Source: Psilocybe azurescens
Taxonomy: Eukaryota > Basidiomycota > Agaricomycetes > Agaricales > Agrocybaceae
DNA length: 19,109 nt
Direction of reading: 5' to 3'
Assembly: GCA_023853785.1 (NCBI GenBank)
Contig: JAJIRX010000186.1
Span: forward strand, 1 to 19,109
Of the stretch, positions 8,731-18,021 are shown one piece after another. The notes under the pieces were generated by a model. The model did no database searches. It was not told the DNA's origin and saw nothing but the letters and a program-made list of their open reading frames with translations. A program made the translations under genes and the position numbers. Position 1 is the first letter of the stretch. The number at the start of each line of letters is the position of its first letter.

Positions 8731-11700
8731 ATGTACCATCACTTCATGTTCTTAGACTTTTGAGTAGTAGTATTTAGTGAAATACGTCATTAATTCGAAC
8801 ATCATCTACTCTATCTTTTATGCGGGCTACATCTTTAAGACAAGGCAATTGTTCCACAGCGTTCTCTGGATTTCTCAGGGCACTGGCGGATCTGGCCAGA
8901 CTTGGCTGGCATATACACCCACCATTCTGGCCGGGGCCCATTTCTTTACGTTGTTTAATGCAGCTAAGGGCGCACCACAGAAACCAGATGACTCGATAGG
9001 CCTCGATCCATTAAGATATATTGTAGTTTGTGTACATGGTCGTCTGGCTCGTTTACTTTGGGCTAACACAGCATGGCATAACAGGACTGCGACTGCAGCA
9101 GCACAGATAGGGCATCTAATTTGTTGATTGCAGAACACTCCCAACGCGGCCATATTTTCCCAAGCATGCCCAGTACAAACAATGGTGACTATAGCTTTCC
9201 CCATCTGAGTAAGAGCTCTAATGGAGTTGAGAAGTTTTGGATGCTCACAAAATCGTAACTAGAAAATCTTTATTGCTGTAGAAAAATCGTGTATTATGAG
9301 ACCGGTTTAATATAAGAATTGCGTATGGCTATTTGCTGATGGTACCCGATTATTTGTCACGCAGCTCTCTCGGGAGCTTCGCTTGTTTTCTGTTAGACAG
9401 ACAACTTCTGCGACATGCGGTACTTGGTTTAACGCCCACAAGTGGTATGAGAAATCCAGTATAACGGTCCGGATTCTTCCTCTTCCATTTTAAGGTACAC
9501 AGTCACACTGATTATCCGTCTGACAGAGATAGTAACAGTCGGACTCCCGTTCACCTCCGAGTCCTTACTTGAGCCACAAACCCTTTGCGTTGTGCTCACC
9601 ATCTTTTCCCATCTTGAATCACTGCGGAGGTCCGAGGATAAAGTAATCAACATATTGGATATAATTGAGTGAGAGTCAAAAGAAGTGCATCTTTAGCCTG
9701 ACAGCGTGATCGTAAATCTCAGAGTTCAAACAGAAGCACTTCTGAAGACGTTTTTATGCATAGCGGAGGCTTTGAAAAGCCGGATACATCCTTGAGAAGA
9801 CACATGGCCCCTGAGACCACTAAGACACCCAGGTACTTCGCTCAGGAATTTAAATCTATTGGGATGAATCAAGTCATATCGATGTTCACAATTACTCAAT
9901 GGTCTGAAGACTTCAAAGTCATAGTTTGTGTGAAAGGATGATTTCACATAGAGATTACGCTAAACGCGTACCGAGGCCGTGTTCGAGATCCTAATCCAAG
10001 GGTAATAACGTGGAAAGCATGTCCAGATGCTCACTGATCAAGTCGATAGTATTTGCCGTGCGGCTAACACGCTTTTATATCCATAGATCTTCATTTCAGT
10101 CACCAATATTTGATGTCGTGACCTTTCATCTCAGTCTATTCGAGCGCCGGTGGTAATCAAGAAAATTATTTTCTTTGCTCTTCTAGTGGGAGCGTCAACA
10201 TTTCCTAAACCGGACAAGCATGTGGCGTGTTTAGATCTGGAGCCGTACTAACAACAGAAGAATGTGTTTCAGGAAACGTTTCTCTGATGACGATATCAAG
10301 AATGCCTCCGTCGGTTCCAATATCATCAGAAAAATGATTGAAAAGAAATGGAAGATTTTAACTCCAAGCTGTCCTGCGGATTCAGAGAACATAAAGGTAG
10401 AAGAGCTTCAGAAGAATACTTTTGGTTGGATTCTGTACGGGTTGCTGGATCAGGGATGTGGTCCAAATACGTATCTGCAGAGCTTCAGATATGTGATAAT
10501 ACTGGGATGATACTCTTCTACCTAAGTCAGACTCCCCAACATTCAAGGTCACTGGTCATCGATTAATACTTGTATGTCTCTTCTTCAACGTATATAGATT
10601 ATTGTGGAAATCTCCGTGGGAAGTTAACAACACAAGGAGAGAGAAGTCCTTTCGGACAAGAATCGTAGATTAAGTCGGAATCCTTCGTTCCTGTTGTTCG
10701 AGATCCTTAATGCCTTGATCGACCCGATATTGTTGCACGGTACCCAAGTATACGTAGTAGAAGCAATAAGCGTGGAAGTATGTATTTCCTTGCTTGCAAG
10801 GGGTGTTAGAGAGGGTCAAAATACTATAATTCTCTGTCATTGCAACATTTTAACATCTTTACATGGATGTGACCCAAAGATAAGATATTCCCGCACCTTG
10901 TAATATTGTTTTTGGGAAGCAAGGCGTGAGTCACCAGCGGCGGCAATTCACTCTAGTACAGAGCGAGTCTCACAAATTATAACGCCAAGGAAAAACCTTA
11001 GTTTTAGAAATGATGGGTCGCGAATTGATGTGGAATCGAATGACGACATGGGGAGTAATGCCCTCTCATGTATCTTGTGGACATTTGCGCAGAAGATTCC
11101 CATGACGAGTAAAGATGAGTGCTTCTACGTGAGATCTATTAAATGAGATAAAATTAGCAAATATCAACTATAAATTGGATATTAGGTCACTTTATAACGT
11201 TCTTACAGATGGGCGCTTAATTGATGTCAACGTTAGATATACACTCAAGTAGAGCAGAGCATGGTCATATTCAATTATTTTTATTTAGATAATGTAGAGA
11301 TGAACCCCAAGGGTTTTCATATCGCGTACTCTTGATGCACGAACCACATCTACGGTGTCGAAAGATTCATCTCACAGAGCATAAAGTGCGTGTGCGGGTT
11401 TTTCAGATGTCTGGGATATTAGTGTAATCAGCAGAATATGGCGGCCGAGTCGGAACATAGTCAATCTCTTTGTGAGTGAAACGTGATACCATACCTTTTT
11501 CCAATAATGTCAGTCGGTTTGGGTCTCGAACAAGTCAAATGGAAGGTGAATCTTATGAGGGTAAGGAAGAGAGCCGGGCGGTGCTTTGGATTCTATCTTC
11601 TGATTTGGGCCGTCTGGCTGGTTTGAAACTCCCTAATTTGATTAGAGCAATGAAAAACTTTCCACTGGAAGTGGCATCGAAAGCAATCAGAGCAGCCCTT

Positions 11701-11985
11701 GTGGGATCATCTGCAGAGTCTCGGAAGCCTATACAGAGAAAAAGACCGGTAGCAAGGCTCACAGGCCTTTCACACAAGGTGACTCGTCGAAGATTTCTCA
11801 CCATCAATAAAGTCGACATGTTAATAACATCCGTGGAGAGGCCCGGAGAAACTGCTGTGCCGTGAATCCCTTGAGTGCAATATATCAGTATTCTGATATA
11901 TGCTGCGAGGCCTTTTCGTTGCGTTAATGCCATAGATAAATGGAAACGGTGTTTACTACTTGAGGTCCTTTCTTTAATGTGACAG
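8731..11985. other. Long stretch with no recognisable gene
   Basis: Open frames here include 8777-9127 (plus, 116 codons), 8875-9204 (minus, 109), 9429-9653 (minus), 10262-10510 and 10348-10566 (plus), 10694-10903 (plus), and the overlapping 11476-11865 (plus, 129) and 11553-11933 (minus, 126). None carries a motif I can tie to a family. The plus frame at 10400-10440 reads EEYFWLDSV, faintly like the start of a HET domain block, but the rest does not follow. No terminal repeats, target-site duplications or transposase motifs were seen. It may hold decayed genes or elements. Confidence 0.35.
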
Positions 11986-12350
11986 ACAAGCAGTTTCTGA
12001 CAAATTCTCCGTCATATCGAAGGTAAGTATTAGTACGGCTTGTCTCTGACTCACTCGTCTTCCCACATTATTCCTCTGGAATTCATTTGTGAGCCAAAAT
12101 GACTCAGATTCCAGGGCGCAGCGTCTTTAATCGATGAGAGAATGGATCTACTACATGGCTTCATCGGTGTTTTATTTGATGCATTTTCGATATATCTCAT
12201 TCGGACAGAACTTGTTCAGAAATATCTTTGGTAAATGCACCATATCTCTCCCAGCGGCTGTGTACCACTGCGATCGAAGATTATTCAGAGATCAGTGTAT
12301 AGCACATCCAGATTTGAACGCGGTCCGTGGAATACTCGCCTGAAGCTCAC
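11986..12350 (+). other. Possible spliced coding fragment of unknown identity
   Basis: A reading frame with DKQFLTNSPSYRR ends at a strong donor, AAG|GTAAGT, at 12023. A branch-like CTGAC and acceptors at 12107 (GACTCAG) and 12114 follow. Downstream one frame reads LIDERMDLLHGFIGVLFD and stays open to about 12230, where GTAAATGC could be another donor. I do not recognise the product and the phases were not reconciled. It may be a relic or chance. Confidence 0.2.
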
Positions 12351-12608
12351 CGTGACAATTGTGATAGAATACTCCTTCAAAATCTTGATTTATTCCCTGC
12401 TGACGCACATGGTAATCCCTAAACCAGTTCAGCCGTTAAAGTGTACACAAGACTCACCCTGATAGTAACACTGCCTGAATTAGGATGACAAGCGGAGCAG
12501 CCTTCTCCATCGATTAAGCATCCAAATCACATAAATAGTCTCTGCAACACAGTGTTAGTATCGCAACTTGGCCCCTTCGTCTTCAATCTGAAATCATATC
12601 AACGATCC

Positions 12609-13142
12609 ATGTCGCATCCTTTTTACAAAAACCGCATGGAAAAATTCACCCAAACACCAACAAGGTATGCCTCCTAAGCGTTACTTCTAAAAGGTTATCT
12701 GATATTCTTCACATCCTGCTTCCTACTGTTGATTAGGGACTAAATTCTCATCTCAATGCAATCTTTGGTGTAAGTTAGCTTTTATATACATATTATCATT
12801 TATCGAATGAATGCTTACGCTCTTTAGGACCACCTTTCCTTCACCCACGGTGGTAGAGCTATGTCGGCAAATTTGTAGCATTTACCGAGACGAAGGAGAA
12901 TGGGGTGTGTGATTTTCCGGATCTGAATTTGAATTTTGCTATTTACCTCTTTTGTGGCAGCCTTTCTTCATCCTTGAATTTGGGAATAGCGAAGAAAAAG
13001 CATTCGGAACTCAGGAGTACTACTTTGAGAAAGTACCAAGAACGTAAGCTTGTAAAATTGTTTCTTTATACTCAAATCTGATACCAAGCTTCACATCTGT
13101 AGCTATCCCATCTCTGTATCTAGTCCCAATCAGATCGGTTGA
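12609..13142 (+). pseudogene. Fragment of a domain resembling N-terminal domains of fungal Crinkler-like/kinase proteins, five exons
   Basis: Exons are about 12609-12664, 12737-12769, 12828-12904, 12961-13043 and 13103-13142, split by introns of 56-72 bases with clean GT..AG ends. Readable blocks are LNAIFG, DHLSFTHGGRAMSANF, PFFILEFGNSEEKAFG and EYYFEKVPR. This spacing recalls the domain in front of many Agaricomycete kinase-like and Crinkler-like proteins. There an [LV]E.K.E..G pattern suggests a PD-(D/E)xK-type nuclease fold; the Lys position reads Gly here, so activity is doubtful. That comparison is from memory and is inference. The frame breaks at the T-run 12872-12874 and probably in exon 1 (A-run 12640-12644). 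Translation ends at TGA 13140-13142, well short of a full domain. It lies about 540 bases before the kinase and in the same direction, so it may be the severed front of that gene. Confidence 0.45.
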
Positions 13143-13682
13143 ATGGCACCTGAGGTGAAATCTTATGCCGAGTAAGTAGTATGCTAGCAATGTCGTCCTT
13201 AACTATGCACACGTTTTTTGTCAATCATCGAAGTTAAATGGGTTGTGTAAGAGCCCCAGTATGAAATCCAAATATATATAGTGGCTGCGTAAACCATCAA
13301 TCTTAAGTACGATGGATGGCACGAGCAAGAAGTAGCCGAACGGAAATACACTTGAGAGAAACGCAAATTCCGGACTGCTCCGGATTTCTTAGTTCATCAA
13401 AACTGTGGGACAGTTGTCCGCCTGGTTTATATATACGTGGCAGTAAAAGGTTATAATCCGAACATCCAACTCTTGCCATCACACTCAACAATGATTAACC
13501 ACGGCTCGCCCGCACCCTGTCTATACGTCTGCCTTTTAACTCTTGCTGCGACAGCCGGCATTCTGTTACTTCCTTCTACTAAATCAATCAAGAAAATAAA
13601 AGGCCCACTTCGCGAAAAGGCGAGTTCCCGCATTTGACAAGTCATTGATAATTATAACCCATTGTCCGTTCCGTAATATCAG
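13143..13682. other. Gap between the domain fragment and the kinase, with a TATA-like element
   Basis: TTTATATATAC lies at 13426-13436, and an ATG follows at 13491. The frame from that ATG (48 codons, to 13637) begins with a hydrophobic CLYVCLLTLAATAGILLL, like a signal anchor, and becomes Lys-rich. It could be the first exon of the kinase gene, but I found no donor that joins it in phase to the acceptor at 13681-13682. The remainder shows nothing recognisable. Confidence 0.3.
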
Positions 13683-14865
13683 CTTCCCACCAGTCTTGAT
13701 AAATGGAGGGCACTTCACGGGGCGCCTTACGTGACTGTCTGGGATGAGCTGCGATCGCTTCTTGAGCAGCATGGTTTCCGCCTGTGGAAAACAGGCATCG
13801 GGACTCAACTTTGGGAGGACGATAATGACTTCCCACAGTGCGATAACTTCCTCTTCCTGACCCCACACAAGCATGTAAATATCTCTCTGGTAAGGTGGAA
13901 GAGATTCAATACCGTTATGGTCGGCCTGCGCCACGCTGCACGCATGAACGGTGTACGCGACGTTGTTCTGCGTGTCATCACATGCTCTGGCGAAGGTCAC
14001 ACACACCTACGAGTATTGAAGCGCTTGTCGTCTCCCCGGATATCCTATTGAGTAACAATCATATATTACCTATCCTATACGAGATTGCCTTTGAGGATAT
14101 CGTCATTCTGGCTGTCCCGAAGCTTATCTTCTGTGTTTTCGATGTCGTTAATCCTGACCGACACAACTCGGTTGAGGATATGCTATACATGGTTCTCCAG
14201 ATTTTTGAGGTGAGCTTTGTTCACCCGCGATTGACAGGGAGCTTATACTCAGCCAATTAGGCGGCGGCATACCTTCATCGAAATTTCATAGGCCACCAAG
14301 TGAGTACCTACATCTTTGAGGAGGATAGCCTTTCCATAACCAATCAATAGGACCTGTTTCTGAGCAATTTCATGGTCGAATGGATGCCCCAATCGATGAT
14401 CGAGAGAACGTCTACGACTCGACCTCGAGTGTATGTAATCGATTTTGAAACTGCTGTCGAGTTTTCGGAGGATTCTTTGGAGTCTGAAAGACTATGTCCA
14501 ACATTTCCTGTTCCACTCGACGTGTATCGTCGTCCTATTGCTCCAGAGCTACAAACTATGCAGCCGTACTGTCCTTTCCGGCTGGACATGTGGCAGTTGG
14601 GTGCAGATTTGCATGCCAACCTCAAGGTGCGGTTCCTTTCCAAATCTCTCCAGTGTACGCAGCGATGACTTACAATTGGCAGGTTGGAGCGGATGAAATT
14701 GATCAGCTATGGTGGGAACTCGGTGCGCTCATTCCCCAAGATCGCCCGACGGCCGATGATGCTTTGAAGGTCCTTGACGCTTATTTGCGTCGAACGCCTT
14801 CCTTAGAACTTCATCGCAAGATACCAATTCCATCTTACTACCCAGACGACTGGGAGTATAATTAA
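13683..14865 (+). CDS. Divergent fungal protein kinase, 5' end unresolved
   Basis: Exons are 13683-14209, 14261-14299, 14351-14626 and 14683-14865; introns are 51-56 bases. The first exon begins after an acceptor (TATCAG), so an upstream exon is missing. About 341 residues are visible. Kinase marks: RDVVLRV, where the beta-3 Lys position is Arg (13971-13973); the catalytic loop HQDLFLSNF spanning intron 14300-14350, which keeps the Asp but has Gln in place of the HRD Arg; DFE instead of DFG at 14441-14449; DMWQLG at 14585-14602; and DRPTADDAL near the end. This pattern fits the divergent kinase-like families expanded in Agaricomycetes. Catalysis is uncertain because the Lys and Gly positions differ, although such changes recur in this family as I recall it. 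The frame breaks once at the C-run 14034-14037, and one added base joins the two halves. It ends WEYN, then TAA at 14863-14865. Confidence 0.82.
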
Positions 14866-16398
14866 ATCAATGCTTTCGTATACATTTTTTTAAAAACCTT
14901 GTTTATTATCCAGTGTGGCGTATCATACGATAGACAGTAAGACCTACAATGTAGCTACTATAAAAATTAGCATCTGTATATAGTGTTCGTGTATATTTTA
15001 TTCTCCCAAGAATAGAGCAGAATGACTACCTCGCCGTTTTCGTATCATTTACCATATGCCTTCCATTTTATCTATGCAGGCATCCTATGTGGACACCCTC
15101 AATATGATTATAATTGGCGGGCATGCAGTCGCATTTGCCTTGAATATTATATGGTGTAACTGCATTACAAAATTTATTGGAGTTATTGACTAAGCCCACT
15201 GATCAGCGTGGTTTCGGTGCTTGTGGCACTCTCCATCACCTTGCGGTCTATCATCTCACCGGAATAAGCCAATCTTGTTCGCTATGTTCACTTCTATGTG
15301 GCCTTTCCTTTGTTTGCAGATCTTCCTTGGTAAACTTTAATCTCACTCTGACTCATTCCTACTCGTTCTGTTCCTCTCTTCGCACTTCGATAGCAACGGA
15401 AAGATGAATGATCTTTTATTCTAAGGCCTGAAGTGGGACTCAAGATCTCACTAAGTATGGCCCACGGGCCAAGGGTTATATATCTAGAATCTGCATAGGA
15501 AGTTACCTCACTGATTTGTTCTCTTTAGCACTTCGATAACAACGAAAATGTGGATGATTTTTCATTGAGGCCTGAAATGGGTTAAGAGCTGTCCACGGCC
15601 CATGGGCCAAAGGAAATGGATCCCCATCTGCACAGCTTACTACTGCAAGGCTGGGAACACCAGCGGACTTCTATGTGGGGAGCCTTTCGAATTGCGTGAC
15701 ATGATATTTCTAGATTTGTACGGGTGCTCATTGTCAGAGCCTCAAGACCTGCTGCGAGAGGGCCCATCACTACTCAGACGCGCTTCTAACAATAACCTGT
15801 AATCACAATTCCAAGTTTCCTATCTTTTCTGTCATTTTTGCGAGGAAATACCTGGCAAATTTCACACAATTACGTAATAACCGAACTTTCTTGTCCGTAA
15901 GCGGGAACTGAATATCCTACTTTGATTTCCCACCCTTCTGAACATCGCGCGCGTCTGCCTGAAGACGACCTTGTTTCCTCCTACCATCTACGTTGCCCTC
16001 GTTGAATCCGCGTATATCCCTTCCACGAAAGCGAAAACACGATGATTCGACGGAAACTTATACCTCGGATCGTTGCACTGGCCGCCAAATCACATAGACA
16101 TGGCCCATGAGCACCGCCAGCGGTTGAGTCGCTCTGACTGATTCGCCCTACGCCCTACCCCCAAACACAGTATCGGTGGTCCCTCCCGTAATGGTGGAAT
16201 GTGTACCGCCTCTCGCCGGAGGCTTACCACGCTTTCATTTTTCTCAGTGCACCTCATTTGGTAGTATTCTCAATTTATATCTGCGGGACTATTAGATTGT
16301 TTGTGTTTGCTCCGTTGGCCTATTCTGGTGTGCACATGAAGTAGGACGCGTTCTGGGTATTTACTGCCCTCTTTAACAATCCCAGTTCTCGAATTACG
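14866..16398. other. Intergenic region with a diverged direct repeat pair
   Basis: No gene is recognised. The first 200 bases are AT-rich and suit a 3' end for the kinase gene. The centre holds the repeat pair described separately. Open frames at 15177-15407 and 15602-15802 (plus) overlap the repeats and look like chance. The last 400 bases should carry the gene D promoter; TTTATAT occurs at about 16274-16280. Confidence 0.4.
15382..15613 (+). repeat. Diverged direct repeat of about 90 bases, each copy ending in a palindrome
   Basis: Copy 1 is 15382-15474 and copy 2 is 15528-15613. Both start GCACTTCGATARCAACG, share AGGCCTGAARTGGG in the middle, and end in a palindromic block: GGCCCACGGGCC (15459-15470, one mismatched pair) and GGCCCATGGGCC (15597-15608, perfect), followed by AAGG or AAAGG. 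Their starts are 146 bases apart. They could be two old copies of a small non-autonomous element or a decayed duplication. Confidence 0.7.
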
Positions 16399-18021
16399 AT
16401 GTCCTACTTCTACGTGACCAATGTCAGCTCCCAGAGCTCCTCTGGAGAGCCTGGAGAACGTAGAGGTAGCCCGGGACAGCACCCGGTTCGTCCTATAGAC
16501 CTTTTCATTGGTTCCTTTAGCATTGACCCGTGTGGCACGACCCTGCAGGGCTTCTCCAGCGTTCAAGGAGAATATACTTCCTCGACTGCCTCATCCTCTA
16601 TCAGCCAAAACTTCGATGCAGATGTGTTCAGCTTCGAAGAGGTCAGTCCTGCACTATCCACATCCGTCCAGACTGTAATACTCAGGCTTTGCTTCATGGT
16701 AGAATGACTACTCAATCGACCCCATTTACAAAGAACTTTCGGAGCACTGGGCTCGTAACCCTGAAATGACCCGTCAAATCTTTAACTCTATAGTGCAAGA
16801 AAGCCGGCTTGAACAGGTTCGAGCAGACGAGCATATTCATTGTGGCGCACTAGTGAGTCCGGCTCTATATATAATCGCGGTCCCTGTCTTACTGGATTGC
16901 GCAGGTACTCAACAGGGTGGACCGGTCACCACCTCGTCAGGACTGGTCTTCAAGTTCCGATGATTCTTCCCCTATCCCATCCACATCGTACTTACATTAC
17001 GACTCCCCTGCATTTCAGACAAGCCACACCCCGAGCCAATTTACCAATGCATATATGCCACCGGCCCTGGACTCTGGCTCTCCATGTTTGACAACAGCAA
17101 CACCCACAGCAAACACGCCCTCCACCGTCGAAACCGACACCGATCTTAACAGTGAATATCCTCAAGAGGAAGTCCCAGCTAACCTCTATACTCGAGCTTA
17201 TGCCAGCTCGACCCTGAAACCCTCCCATGTGGTTGCTGCTTTCGAGGGCCCCGATGGTCAATTGATATTAAACGGCTGGAGCGTTCTTTCCGGATTGCTG
17301 GGATAGCATCCCCACCAGACTATTTCAGCCAGTTCACGTTTCCGGCCATTTTCTGTCGATACGAACATTCGATATCCAGTCATAATTTAGACAGTTCGGA
17401 GATTGTGTTTGCTGTCGGAAACCTGCCTGGAGCCCGGCTGGTGGACCTTCGAGACCAAACCGTGACCATCCAAGAGGAGGTTGGAGAGAGAATGTTTGAA
17501 AGTTCGGGTAGGCGAACGATTGACTTCAGTGTGACGGTATGTGGCTTTATGAGTTGACACGTCGTTGCTTGCTAACACCTATTTCTGGTACACTAGTTCC
17601 CTGGTCTAACATTCCCTCAACATAGGCTTAACGTTTGGAGTTCGAAAAGCGGGTACTTTAAACGCGGTGAGCTCGCGTTTAACATCGCGTGCTTTTTCGC
17701 GGAGTATCTCCAAAAGTTGCAGACAAAGCCTCGTCCTGCTGGCTACAGGGTGAGTATTCATCGCAATCGTCCCTTGTGCAATTGAACTCTTTGTTTACGA
17801 TTTTCTTCGCGCAGATACCCAACGGATGGGATTATAAAAGAGTCGATATCAGTCGACTGTACATTTTCTCGCTGTACCCGGTCGACGGACATTGGTGTGC
17901 CAATATCGGCCTTTGTAACTGCTCCTATCATACTGTCGATGATAGATTGGTTTTATTTAACTCATCATTTATTCAAGAAATTTTCTTATTCTTACTGGTT
18001 TTGAATTCGCTTGTTAGGTAA
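16399..18021 (+). CDS. Gene D: uncharacterised fungal family protein, about 460 residues, five exons
   Basis: Function unknown. Exons are 16399-16641, 16703-16852, 16905-17536, 17597-17749 and 17815-18021; introns are 52-65 bases and in phase. The first 230 or so residues are rich in Ser, Thr, Pro and acidic residues (for example QDWSSSSDDSS) and look disordered. The conserved half has DGQLILNGWSVLSG, YFSQFTFPAIFCRYEH, AVGNLPGARLVDLRD (from 17411) and FESSGRRTIDF. An intron then precedes FPG (17597-17605), followed by FKRGEL, and after the last intron WDYKRVDISRLYIFSL (WDYKRV at 17827-17844) and HWCANIG. These elements match genes A and B in order and intron placement, and gene C in the end part. 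The frame breaks once, at the G-run 17300-17302, between SVLSGLLG and SPPDYFSQF. The last exon is 207 bases against 135 in A and B, and its final 20 residues are hydrophobic, so the true end may be earlier. This is the most complete family member here. Confidence 0.78.

Noticed and set aside
8777..9204. Overlapping plus (116 codons) and minus (109 codons) open frames
   Set aside because: Mutually antisense, no family features, and no supporting signals.
10348..10566. Plus-strand frame with EEYFWLDSV, suggestive of a HET domain
   Set aside because: Only about nine residues fit; the following CID-type and later HET motifs are absent.
11476..11933. Overlapping 129-codon plus and 126-codon minus open frames
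   Set aside because: Both strands are open over the same bases, neither shows motifs or splice context, and I could not decide that either is real.
13584..14006. 140-codon minus-strand open frame opposite the kinase
   Set aside because: It is the antisense shadow of the kinase exon, which carries the recognisable motifs on the plus strand.
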